Part shown: positions 1-7,183 of the stretch, one piece after another
Position numbering within the stretch: the first letter of the stretch is position 1
Layout: the number at the start of each line of letters is the position of its first letter
Assembly: GCA_964574875.1 (NCBI GenBank)
Contig: CAZNOX010000020.1
Span: 1-20,584, forward strand
DNA from: DSCS01 sp035391585
Lineage (GTDB): Bacteria > Macinerneyibacteriota > Macinerneyibacteria > Macinerneyibacteriales > DSCS01
Direction: 5' to 3'
Length of the DNA: 20,584 nt
The notes under the pieces: generated by a model
Told to the model about the DNA's origin: nothing
Databases searched by the model: none
What the model saw: only the letters and a program-made list of their open reading frames with translations
Position numbers and translations under genes: made by a program

Positions 1-950
1 GGATGCTCTTCTCCAGTGTGGGTGATTCTTTGGTGAACGACGACAGCCGCAAGACAGAAGATGAGCTGGAAGCTTTGAAGACACGTCAGTTCAACGCTGC
101 CGTGAGCGGACTCCTCACTGTCCTGAAAAAAGACATGCGCGCCCTTCCGGAATTCAAGATCAAAACCGTGGCCTCCACGGTGACAGCGGGCTCCATCGGC
201 TTCGATATGGGCAAAGACACGGGAATCCGCATGGATCAGCGCTACAAGGCCTACACCTATGATGCTGAAGGCAACCGTCACATGACCGCCTTTGCCAAGA
301 TCCGCAAGATCGACGCCAACTACTCTGAAGCCCAGGTCCTCATCGGCCGGAGCGAAGAGGGCGACCAGATCATGGAAGACCCCAAACTGGGGCTCAACAT
401 CTACGCGGGGATGGCCTTTGTGCCCTTTAAACTTGCTCCTATCAATGGTGGCCCTGCCCTCATCGAAGGGCAGCATGCGGCTTTCCTGGCCGGGGCCGAG
501 TACAACCTGGCCTCTTCTCTGAACATCTCGGAGCTCTACCTCACCGCCAACGCCAGGATCTCCGCTCCGTCATTCGAGGACATCGTACCTGACGACTGGA
601 CCATGAACGTGGCCACCATCGACGTGGGGCTTATGAAGAAGTTCTACCTCTCCCGGCTGGCCATTACCGCAGGCCTCTCCGGGACCTACTCCTCCTACTC
701 ATGGGCCCCAGATGATGAAACCTGGGAGTACACAGCGCACTCCATGGGGATGACCGTCCGCGGCGGAGCCGAGATCCTCATCACACCGGAATTCACCGCC
801 TTCGGCCAGCTCACCTATGATGTCCTGGGAAACCCCACAGAAATCACTGAAGAGGTTTCCGGGGATACGTTTTCCATGGACGACATGTGGCTTGAAGATT
901 TCAACGCCGGCGGGGTCGGGATGGCCTTCGGGATCGGCATCACATTCTAA
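1..950 (+). CDS. C-terminal part of a FlgT_C-like / outer-membrane beta-barrel protein (5' partial)
   Basis: The frame is open from the window edge. The first ATG is at base 3 with no room to see a ribosome site, so the true start is probably upstream. The visible ~315 residues fall into two parts. Residues ~50-115 have alternating hydrophobic strands around a 'DMGKDTGIRMDQRY' turn, the pattern of the small SH3-like domain at the C-terminus of FlgT and related CsgG/LPP20-associated proteins. From ~125 to the end there are repeated amphipathic strands rich in aromatic residues and glycine (LGLNIYAGMAF, VGLMKKFYLSRLAITAGL, GVGMAFGIGITF), and the chain ends in Phe, as many outer-membrane barrels do. 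I infer a surface or outer-membrane protein joining a periplasmic FlgT_C-like domain to an 8-12-strand barrel. The two downstream genes encode LPP20/FlgT_N-like proteins, so the three probably form one envelope module. Biochemical function is unknown. Confidence 0.75.
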   Translation, partial: MLFSSVGDSLVNDDSRKTEDELEALKTRQFNAAVSGLLTVLKKDMRALPEFKIKTVASTVTAGSIGFDMGKDTGIRMDQRYKAYTYDAEGNRHMTAFAKIRKIDANYSEAQVLIGRSEEGDQIMEDPKLGLNIYAGMAFVPFKLAPINGGPALIEGQHAAFLAGAEYNLASSLNISELYLTANARISAPSFEDIVPDDWTMNVATIDVGLMKKFYLSRLAITAGLSGTYSSYSWAPDDETWEYTAHSMGMTVRGGAEILITPEFTAFGQLTYDVLGNPTEITEEVSGDTFSMDDMWLEDFNAGGVGMAFGIGITF

Positions 951-967
951 GACGAGACAAACAAAAG

Positions 968-1002
968 ACGCAGGGCGGAGCATGCTCCCCCTGCGTTTTT
1001 TT
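968..1002 (+). terminator. Intrinsic terminator / attenuator between envelope genes
   Basis: An 8-bp perfect stem (968-975 with 989-996, ACGCAGGG/CCCTGCGT) runs straight into seven T (996-1002). The loop region 977-988 is itself a perfect palindrome (GGAGCATGCTCC) that would extend the hairpin. It ends five bases before the AAAGGAGG ribosome site of the next gene, and no promoter is evident in the 69-bp gap. It therefore probably lowers rather than abolishes downstream transcription. Confidence 0.85.
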
Positions 1003-1019
1003 ATGCAAAGGAGGATACA

Positions 1020-2204
1020 ATGAAAAAGACACTGATTCTGATGACGGCTCTTTTCATGGCGGTCTCCTTCGCCGTGGCTCAGATCACGCCCATCGATGAG
1101 AAGACTGTGGAAGTCCGCTCTACAGGGCGCGGGATGAACACCGAAGAGGCCAAGACCGATGCGTTGGTCAATGCCGTGGACAGCGTGGTCCTGGACATGC
1201 TCACCATGACCGAAGAGCAGATGAAATACCAGACCAACAAAGAGGCCGTCCTGGCCAACTCCCTGAACTATCAGGTGGGCGGAGCCAAGATCAACGGTAA
1301 GATCACAGCCAAACGGACTCAGGAGTTCAACGGGAAAAAGTTCAAAGTCAGCATGACTCTGACCTTCAAGCTGAACACCGAACAGATCCGCAAAGACCTG
1401 GAGATGATGGGGATCATCGCATCATCCAAGGATCTGCGCAAACAGCTGGACAATTTCTCCATCATGCCCTATGTGGATGAAAAAGTATCTGACCCGGCCT
1501 TCTACAAGAGAAAAGACCTGGCCTATGCCAAGATCGGCTCTTTCCTGCAGAACCAGCACATTCCCTTCATCGGGGAACAGGAGATCAAAGAGATCGAAGC
1601 CAATGAAGAGCTCATCAACCTGGAGAAGAGTGCAGGCGCCATGGAGACCGGTGAAGAAGACATGATGCTCACCCTGGCGCGGAACACCAACGCCGACTTC
1701 TATATCAAAGTCGTGGGCGATGTGGAAGAGGCCGTCTCCCAGGGGATGAGTGCTGTCAAAGTCAGCATCTCCATCAGCGCCTATACCGTCATGACCGGTG
1801 AGAACATCGCGTCACAGACGGGTTACTCCCGTCCCCTGACACTGAGTTCCAAAGATGCCTCCATCTCTGCGGGGATGGAAGAGGCCATCAACAGCGCTAT
1901 GGGCGACATCATGAACAAACTCCGCCTCTTCTGGAAAGACTATGTGGCCGACGGCCGTCCCTACAAACTGGTCTTCTACGACTACTCTTTCGGCGAGATC
2001 GGTTCCATCCGCCGTGTCCTGAAAGAGATGACCAATCAGATCAAACTCGGGACAAAAGCCGGCAATGTCACATCCTTCACGGTGTGGTATGACGGCCAGC
2101 TGGATGATCTCCTCTTTGAGATCCCCGGCCGCATGGAGCTCAACCTGAAGGAAGACCCCATTGTCCTGGGGAACACCATCCGCTTCTTCAGGGAAGCCCA
2201 ATAA
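1020..2204 (+). CDS. Secreted LPP20/FlgT_N-like protein, first paralogue
   Basis: A 394-aa protein with a clear signal peptide (MKKTLILMTALFMAVSFAVA, cleavage before Q21). Start is set by AAAGGAGG at 1007-1014, five bases before the ATG. Residues ~28-130 follow the LPP20/FlgT_N pattern: a strand (VEVRSTGRGMN), a helix with Ala-spaced residues (EEAKTDALVNAVDSVV), then two strands (GKITAKRTQEF, KFKVSMTLTF). Residues ~145-300 form a mixed alpha/beta domain (NFSIMPYVDE ... NADFYIKVVGD ... VKVSISISAYTVMTGE), like the variable-component domain that follows FlgT_N/LPP20 domains. Residues ~312-390 are a small alpha/beta domain (KLVFYDYSFGEIGSIRRVLKEM). The same order recurs in the next gene, so the two are tandem paralogues. 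It is probably periplasmic or envelope-associated and cotranscribed with its neighbours. No flagellar genes are nearby, so a flagellar role should not be assumed. Confidence 0.8.
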   Translation: MKKTLILMTALFMAVSFAVAQITPIDEKTVEVRSTGRGMNTEEAKTDALVNAVDSVVLDMLTMTEEQMKYQTNKEAVLANSLNYQVGGAKINGKITAKRTQEFNGKKFKVSMTLTFKLNTEQIRKDLEMMGIIASSKDLRKQLDNFSIMPYVDEKVSDPAFYKRKDLAYAKIGSFLQNQHIPFIGEQEIKEIEANEELINLEKSAGAMETGEEDMMLTLARNTNADFYIKVVGDVEEAVSQGMSAVKVSISISAYTVMTGENIASQTGYSRPLTLSSKDASISAGMEEAINSAMGDIMNKLRLFWKDYVADGRPYKLVFYDYSFGEIGSIRRVLKEMTNQIKLGTKAGNVTSFTVWYDGQLDDLLFEIPGRMELNLKEDPIVLGNTIRFFREAQ

Positions 2205-2219
2205 AAGGGAGGGAAACGT

Positions 2220-3422
2220 ATGAAACGGACACTGCTTATCCTTATCGTCGCCGTTCTGTTTACAGCGGCAGCGGCCGCCCAGACAGTGGTCACAGCCTCC
2301 GGTATCGGCACCACAAAACGGGATGCCGAGATGGCCGCCCAGCGCGCAGCTGTGGAGCAGGGGATCGGGACCATGATCGATTCCGAGTCTCTGACTCAGA
2401 ACTTCATGCTCGTGGAAGACAAGATCCTCTCCAAGGCCCGCGGATATGTGAAAAACTATAAAGTCCTCAGTGAAAAACAGGAAGTGGACGGGACGTGGAC
2501 CGTTACCATCGAAGCCACTGTCTCCCAGGGAGACCTGAAAAACGATCTCAACGCCCTGGGGATCCTGCGCGAGAAGATGGGAAATCCCCGGATCCTCGTC
2601 CTCTACGACCCCACGGTGAGCGATTCTCTGGACAATCCCAGAAACCCCGTGGTGGCTGAAGCCTATGACGGGATCATCGAGTACCTCACCGAAAAAGAGT
2701 TCCCCGTTGTGAGCAAACGCATCGCCGACCAGTTCACGTTGAGGAAATTCGCCTCTTCTGAAGAGATCTATAAAGAGTCTGTGGGTTTCGGGCTGAACAA
2801 TCAGGCCGAGTATATCCTGGTCTTCAATGTGAAGTCCCAGCCCCAGAACAAGACCAATACCTTTTACCGGGCGCGCGTGATGATCTCAGCAAAGATCATC
2901 AACACATCCAGCGCCCAGATCTATGCCGCGGACACCTTCAAGGCCACCGGCATCGATAAGGATTCGGCTGAATTCGCATTGAAAAAAGCAGGCCGCAAGG
3001 GCGGCACAGCCATCGGAAAATTCATCTCTGAAAAACTCATCAAACGGTGGGAGTCGGAATCTGTCTCCGGGCGCGCCGTGACCCTGGAACTTCTCAATGT
3101 CTCCGACTTCTCCATGCTCATGGAGTTTAAAGCCAAGCTGAAAGATGCCGACGGCGTGAAAAACCTCATGCAGCGTAATTCCACACGGAATTCCGTTGAG
3201 TATGAGCTGACCTTTGTGGGAGACATGGGAAACCTCAAAGAAGCGGTCTACAAGATCTTCGAATCCATGTCTGTCAAGATCGCTCCTCCTGTGAGCGGCG
3301 GAGACAGGATCACCGTCGATTTTTCCAAAAACCCCAATGAGGTGCCGGAAGAAGAAGAAGGGATCATGGAGCCGGGAGATGACAGTGGAACAACAGATAA
3401 CGATGAAGGGATGACCGAATAG
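2220..3422 (+). CDS. Secreted LPP20/FlgT_N-like protein, second paralogue, with acidic tail
   Basis: A 400-aa protein with signal peptide (MKRTLLILIVAVLFTAAAAA, cleavage before Q21), starting 15 bp after the previous stop with an AGGGAGGG ribosome site. Residues ~22-117 are an LPP20/FlgT_N-like domain (VVTASGIGTTKRDAEMAAQR... then YKVLSEKQEV, WTVTIEATV). Residues ~122-280 begin with a buried strand (PRILVLYDPTV), include NQAEYILVFNV and end in a helix (GTAIGKFISEKLIKRW). Residues ~284-368 form a small alpha/beta domain (RAVTLELLNV ... SVEYELTFVGDMGNLKEAVYKIF). The last 30 residues are a very acidic, probably disordered tail (EVPEEEEG, DDSGTTDNDEG). The domain order matches the preceding gene. 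A shared envelope complex with that protein and the upstream barrel protein is inferred from gene order; no enzymatic motif is visible. Confidence 0.8.
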   Translation: MKRTLLILIVAVLFTAAAAAQTVVTASGIGTTKRDAEMAAQRAAVEQGIGTMIDSESLTQNFMLVEDKILSKARGYVKNYKVLSEKQEVDGTWTVTIEATVSQGDLKNDLNALGILREKMGNPRILVLYDPTVSDSLDNPRNPVVAEAYDGIIEYLTEKEFPVVSKRIADQFTLRKFASSEEIYKESVGFGLNNQAEYILVFNVKSQPQNKTNTFYRARVMISAKIINTSSAQIYAADTFKATGIDKDSAEFALKKAGRKGGTAIGKFISEKLIKRWESESVSGRAVTLELLNVSDFSMLMEFKAKLKDADGVKNLMQRNSTRNSVEYELTFVGDMGNLKEAVYKIFESMSVKIAPPVSGGDRITVDFSKNPNEVPEEEEGIMEPGDDSGTTDNDEGMTE

Positions 3423-3440
3423 TCCCGTCTCGATACCTAT

Positions 3441-3477
3441 AAAAAAGGGGGAAGAGAACTCTTCCCCCTTTTTTTTT
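3441..3477. terminator. Bidirectional intrinsic terminator
   Basis: An A-run, a G-rich stem (GGGGGAAG) and its complement (CTTCCCCC) around a six-base loop (3455-3460) are followed by a run of nine T, so a U-tract is made in either direction. It sits between the convergent plus-strand envelope genes and the minus-strand NUDIX gene, whose TAA stop (3476-3478) lies inside the T-run. It should end both transcripts. Confidence 0.9.
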
Positions 3478-3988
3478 ACTCTAATCCCCGCGCCTGAATC
3501 TCAGGGGGGACTTCGTCATAATGGATCAGATGTTCGAAAGAATCCGGAAGGTGACAGAGTTTCTCTTTCAGAAAAGAGGGGTAGCACTCCTCACGCGCGA
3601 CATCTTCAGGGGACATCCAGCGAAAGAGCAGGGTTTCGGTTCCCTCTCTCCGTTCCAGTATCCCGTCCAGGTGATCATAGGGTTGCGCTTCAGGGCCTGT
3701 GAGTTCAGCCAGATAAGTGATCCCGAAATGATGATGTTTCGTGCCCTGATGGATAAAAAAGTTTTCCACAACCCACAAAGGACGCACGATTTTGATCGCC
3801 GCTCCCATCTCTTCGCGGATCTCCCTCACAAGGGCCTCGGCTGTGCTTTCGCCGAGATGGACACGCCCCCCGGGAAGGACCCAGAAATCATTTCCTTTGA
3901 CCGTGTGAAAAAGAGTCTCGTCCCCCCGCCTGATAAGGGCTGCGGCACGAAGGTTGAAGGCCTTATTGTTTTTGATAAAAGAGATCAT
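3476..3988 (-). CDS. NUDIX hydrolase
   Basis: Hydrolyses an unidentified nucleoside diphosphate linked to X. The full NUDIX box GX5EX7REUXEEXGU is present (GRVHLGE ... REIREEMGA, residues 41-63 of the 170-aa form), so Mg2+ binding and catalysis should be intact. After the box, beta-strands (IVRPLWVVENFFI, HFGITYLAEL) and a TLLFRWMSPEDV segment match the YjhB/ADP-ribose-pyrophosphatase-like type. The start is uncertain: I prefer the ATG at 3988 (MISFIKNNKAFNLRAAAL), which matches the usual N-terminus of this type and leaves 16 bp after the upstream gene. An in-frame ATG at 4051 would add 21 residues and overlap that gene by 47 bp. Neither has a good ribosome site, so translation may be coupled. 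It is the last gene of the purH operon and ends in a terminator. Confidence 0.85.
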   Translation of the reverse strand: MISFIKNNKAFNLRAAALIRRGDETLFHTVKGNDFWVLPGGRVHLGESTAEALVREIREEMGAAIKIVRPLWVVENFFIHQGTKHHHFGITYLAELTGPEAQPYDHLDGILERREGTETLLFRWMSPEDVAREECYPSFLKEKLCHLPDSFEHLIHYDEVPPEIQARGLE

Positions 3989-4004
3989 ACGCAGTTGACG
4001 GTTT

Positions 4005-4340
4005 CTACTGAACCGTGAGGACAGGGCCCGGATTATTTCTTCGGATAACATCCAGATAACGGGAAAACCCTTTCAGCGCCCGGGGTTCTGTCTGTGACCA
4101 GTGATGCAGAGCCCGTTCCAGCCTCACATGGTCCCTGACACTCAGGGAGCAGCAGGAGAGTTTTTCAAGGGCCGCCTCCATGAGAGCCGCATCGTTGAAA
4201 TAGGGAGCTTCACAGAGAAGCAGTGTCTTTGTATAGCCGTTCAACGGGAGCTGGCGGAACTTCTCTCTGGCTTTTTCTTTTTCTGCGGGAGTGCCGGTCG
4301 CCATCTTCTGGATGAGCTGACGGCAATGTTGGGGGTTCAT
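4005..4340 (-). CDS. Hypothetical protein, 111 aa
   Basis: I do not recognise this family. The start is set by AAGGAGGAGAT directly upstream of the ATG at 4340; an in-frame ATG at 4421 would overlap the preceding gene and lacks such a site. The product is soluble and largely helical (CRQLIQKMATGTPAEKEKAREKF, ALMEAALEKLSCCSLSVRDHVRLERALHHW), with no signal peptide or membrane segment. The repeated short helices recall a helical-repeat or HEAT-like fold, but this is only an impression. It lies 49 bp after the flavin-type protein and 16 bp before the NUDIX gene, in the same direction, so it is probably cotranscribed with the purH operon. Confidence 0.7.
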   Translation of the reverse strand: MNPQHCRQLIQKMATGTPAEKEKAREKFRQLPLNGYTKTLLLCEAPYFNDAALMEAALEKLSCCSLSVRDHVRLERALHHWSQTEPRALKGFSRYLDVIRRNNPGPVLTVQ

Positions 4341-4389
4341 ATCTCCTCCTTGATCTTCTCTATAAGAACACTCAGAGGGCTGTTTTGTT

Positions 4390-4848
4390 TCACTTAAAGC
4401 TCCGTTTCCCGCTGGATTCAATGATCATCCCTTTAAGGATAAGGACCCCGTCAAGGCTTTCGGGAGAAAAATCGGTTCCGTCTCTCCCTCCGGCCTGAGC
4501 CGTAATCAGGTTCAGCGCTTCATTTTTCTCGCGCCTGTCGGCCACGATGACGATCTCTGCTTTCCCTGTCACACTCTCATAATGCATGGTCATGGAACAG
4601 GGGTTCTCACGCTCCCCGTAAAGCTCAGCATGATCAAGGACCCAGAATCCCGCCCTTTTCTTCTCCCGGAAAAGAAGAGCCTTCTTCCCCCGGGGAGAGG
4701 AGTGGAAGTAGAGGACGCCCTCCCGATATCCGTAATTCATGGCAAACAGGTAAGGAGCCCCGTCGTCTTCAAGGGCCAGTGTGCAGATATAATTTCTCTT
4801 GAGGACCGCTTCGATCTTCGGAAAATCAGTGAATATCTCTCGGGGCAT
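4390..4848 (-). CDS. Pyridoxamine 5'-phosphate oxidase-like (NimA-type) flavin-binding protein
   Basis: A 152-aa protein started by AAAGGAGG before the ATG at 4848. The sequence follows the split-barrel flavin-binding fold of the PNPOx-like family: an N-terminal helix (FPKIEAVLKRNYICTLAL), strands with the PYLFAMNYGYREGVLYFHSS core, a KKALLFREKKRAGFWVL segment and the MHYESVTGKAEIV strand, which corresponds to the YxSVxxxGxAxxV motif of NimA-like proteins. These are small FMN- or F420-dependent oxidoreductases of often unknown substrate; antibiotic inactivation is shown only for some Nim proteins and should not be assumed here. It follows the peptidase C26 gene by 13 bp in the same operon. 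Confidence 0.8.
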   Translation of the reverse strand: MPREIFTDFPKIEAVLKRNYICTLALEDDGAPYLFAMNYGYREGVLYFHSSPRGKKALLFREKKRAGFWVLDHAELYGERENPCSMTMHYESVTGKAEIVIVADRREKNEALNLITAQAGGRDGTDFSPESLDGVLILKGMIIESSGKRSFK

Positions 4849-4861
4849 CTCATCCTCCTTT

Positions 4862-5620
4862 TCAATTCTCTCTGCCGATGGATTGCACAAAAAAAGAAAA
4901 AAGTTTGAGTTGTTCCGGACAGGTTTCAAACATCATCTCCGGGTGCCATTGCACAGCCAGAAGCAGATTTTTACTCTCTCCTTCCAGGCCTTCGGCCAGC
5001 CCGTCGGGAGATGTCGCAGTGATGCAAAGTCCCTGTCCTGGTGTTTTCAAAGCCTGATGATGAAAACTGTTGACCCGGAGGGTTTCTCTCCCGTAAGCCC
5101 TGTTCAAATGACTCCCCGGAAGAAGATGAACATCATGCACTGTCTCCTCTTTCGGCCGTTTCCCCCAATGCCTCACAGCACTTGCCCCCTGGCTCTCAAT
5201 ATCCTGATAGAGAGTCCCCCCGAAAAAGACATTGATGAGCTGAAATCCCCGGCAGATCCCCAGGACAGGCTTCCCGGCCTCAAGAGCTGTTTCCAACACA
5301 GCCCATTCGAAGTCATCCCTCTCGCGAACCACACGCCCCAGGCGCGGAAGAGAATCCTCCCCATACCGGGAAGGATGAAGATCTGCCCCGCCTGTGAGAA
5401 TAAGGCCGTCCGCAACATCCACGGCTCTCCGGATATAGTCCCGGTCATTGATGGGAGGATAGAGGACGGGCATCCCCCCTGCGGCAAACACCGCCCGGGG
5501 GTAATCCATGGTGGAGAGGAAGATATCCTGATCCTCTTTGGTGCAGGGCCGTTTACCGGGCCACTGTTCCCGGGGAAGATAGTATCCGGTGAGGAAGATT
5601 TGTTTTCGCGCCTGTGTCAT
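4862..5620 (-). CDS. Peptidase C26 / gamma-glutamyl-gamma-aminobutyrate hydrolase-like (class I GATase fold)
   Basis: A 252-aa protein with the complete class I glutamine amidotransferase triad: nucleophile Cys123 in GICRGFQLINVFFGG, and His226 and Glu228 in VQWHPE. The GLILTGGADLHPSRY segment (residues ~72-86) is typical of the PuuD/peptidase C26 branch, which hydrolyses gamma-glutamyl bonds such as gamma-glutamyl-GABA. The substrate here is unproven. It is cytoplasmic, with no signal peptide. The ATG is 11 bp after the PHP-family gene's stop and lacks a good ribosome site, which suggests translational coupling. No putrescine-pathway genes are nearby, so a Puu-pathway role is not supported by context. 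Confidence 0.88.
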   Translation of the reverse strand: MTQARKQIFLTGYYLPREQWPGKRPCTKEDQDIFLSTMDYPRAVFAAGGMPVLYPPINDRDYIRRAVDVADGLILTGGADLHPSRYGEDSLPRLGRVVRERDDFEWAVLETALEAGKPVLGICRGFQLINVFFGGTLYQDIESQGASAVRHWGKRPKEETVHDVHLLPGSHLNRAYGRETLRVNSFHHQALKTPGQGLCITATSPDGLAEGLEGESKNLLLAVQWHPEMMFETCPEQLKLFSFFVQSIGREN

Positions 5621-5631
5621 ACCGGGCGCTT

Positions 5632-7182
5632 TCAGGTGAAAAAAAGCGGGTTGGAAAACGCGATCTTTCCCGTCTCTGTCTCCGCTTCGATCCGGACATA
5701 AAGGAGGTCCTGTCCCGCCTGCACTTCGAGAAGCGCGGAAAAACTCCCGGGGTTCTCTTCTTTGAGGATGATCTCCCCGGTCCCGTCACGTTTTCCTCCC
5801 AGGAGAGCCAACCGGGAGAAGGCTCCGTATTCAGCTGTGGAAAGAGCCTTCGCGGTCAGGATCACCCCTTCGGCGGCCTCCACGGTATCCCCCATCCCCA
5901 TATCAGGAGATCCCTTCACCTCCAGTGTCAGAGCCGGGCCGTCGGTCACATAACAGTGTCCTTTTTTGAGGTTTTCCAGGAGAATGGCCTCATTGGGTGT
6001 TTTGCGGCATTGGACATGAGTCTGGACAGACCCGGTGAGATGCTCTTCCGATGATCCCATCTTCAAAAACGGGATCACGATTTTAAAATACCGGATAAAA
6101 TCACCATGGGCATCACTTCCCCCGTAGGTATAGAGTTTCTGACCCTTGAGAAGCCGTTCGATCCATTTTCTCTTTCCCTTCTCATAGCCTTTCCCCCGAC
6201 AGCCGTTATAAAACTCCATCCCGTCTGCCAAGGCCAGGTCGTCATCACTCCATGTCCCTCTCCGCAGGAAGAGGTAGGGAAGAAGATGAGCCCCTTCAAA
6301 GGGATGAGCGGCAATAATAAAATGGCCTTCGTCCCGGGCGGCCTGGAGAGTATTATCAGGGCGGTTCCGGAAAGCGACTTCTGCCGAATCCCCGCTCCCG
6401 GGGACAAAGTGATGATGGCCCAGGATGAGGGCGTGGATATTCCTCCCCCCGGCATTCCCCAGGGAGGCCTCCTCACCGCGGATCAGGGTAAAATCAACAT
6501 TCTTTTGGTTCACTCTGTCCACACTTTTCTGGAGATCCGTCCATTTGGCCAGCTGATCATCCTTCTCCCGGTGATTCTGGTAAAGGTCATCCAGGTCATA
6601 GGAGTGGTCTGTCACGGCGATAAAGTGCAGCCCCATGGCAGAGGCGGGAGGACGCACCAGCTCTGCATCCATTCCGAATTCCACATCGTCACAGCTTAAG
6701 GAAGAGTGCCAATGGATATCACCGGCAAACCACCCGGGGAAAAGGGGACGGGGCTCTTCTGCAAACCGGGTCATCCAGAGTTCATGCCTGATCTTTGCAT
6801 AATTATGGTTGGTGATGACTTTTTCCCGCCCGCCGATAAAATACCGCACTTCCACGGCCACAGGCACTTCCCCCGAGAATGAGGAGGGAAGAGGGGATTC
6901 AAACAGAAGCTGTTTCAACGGTTTGTTGATGAGCATCTTCCCTTTGAAAAGGGTCTCTTCATGTTTTGTACGGGGAAAAAGGAATTTTAATGTCACTTCA
7001 ACGATAAAGACCGGGTAAAGGTGGGCGTCTTTGACAGAGATCACCACAGGGAACTCCCGCGTCCCGGGTTCGATCCTCCGCGGAAAATCACAGAAGATCT
7101 CAGGCTCATTCTGCCAGAGAAAATTCGGCAGCTTTCCGCGGTGATGATGGACTTCAGCATATCCGATCACAGGAATAAACAT
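5632..7182 (-). CDS. CehA/McbA-type PHP-domain metallohydrolase
   Basis: A 516-aa cytoplasmic protein. The PHP metal-binding motifs appear in order: GDIHWHS (154-160), VTDHSYD (190-196), RGEEAS (235-240), AAHPFEG (291-297) and GGSDAHGDF (354-362), all with ligand His/Asp/Glu intact. The order and the CehA-like 'GDIHWHS...D' opening place it in the CehA/McbA group of hydrolases, known from carbamate-ester cleavage but mostly of unknown substrate. The first ~150 residues are beta-rich and may be an Ig-like or substrate-binding domain; residues ~410-516 are also beta-rich (GPALTLEVKGS ... LLYVRIEAET). The ribosome site (GAGAGGA) lies within the end of the radical SAM gene; the stop of that gene (TAA) and this ATG are one base apart, so translation is coupled. 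Confidence 0.85.
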   Translation of the reverse strand: MFIPVIGYAEVHHHRGKLPNFLWQNEPEIFCDFPRRIEPGTREFPVVISVKDAHLYPVFIVEVTLKFLFPRTKHEETLFKGKMLINKPLKQLLFESPLPSSFSGEVPVAVEVRYFIGGREKVITNHNYAKIRHELWMTRFAEEPRPLFPGWFAGDIHWHSSLSCDDVEFGMDAELVRPPASAMGLHFIAVTDHSYDLDDLYQNHREKDDQLAKWTDLQKSVDRVNQKNVDFTLIRGEEASLGNAGGRNIHALILGHHHFVPGSGDSAEVAFRNRPDNTLQAARDEGHFIIAAHPFEGAHLLPYLFLRRGTWSDDDLALADGMEFYNGCRGKGYEKGKRKWIERLLKGQKLYTYGGSDAHGDFIRYFKIVIPFLKMGSSEEHLTGSVQTHVQCRKTPNEAILLENLKKGHCYVTDGPALTLEVKGSPDMGMGDTVEAAEGVILTAKALSTAEYGAFSRLALLGGKRDGTGEIILKEENPGSFSALLEVQAGQDLLYVRIEAETETGKIAFSNPLFFT

Positions 7183-7183
7183 A

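Noticed and set aside
1020..3422. Naming the two secreted proteins as flagellar FlgT
   Set aside because: Only the general FlgT_N/LPP20-like fold is visible and no flagellar genes are in the window.
4799..5701. 300-codon open frame on the plus strand
   Set aside because: It lies antisense to the flavin-protein and peptidase C26 genes, which have intact motifs and ribosome sites; the frame has no family resemblance and no ribosome site.
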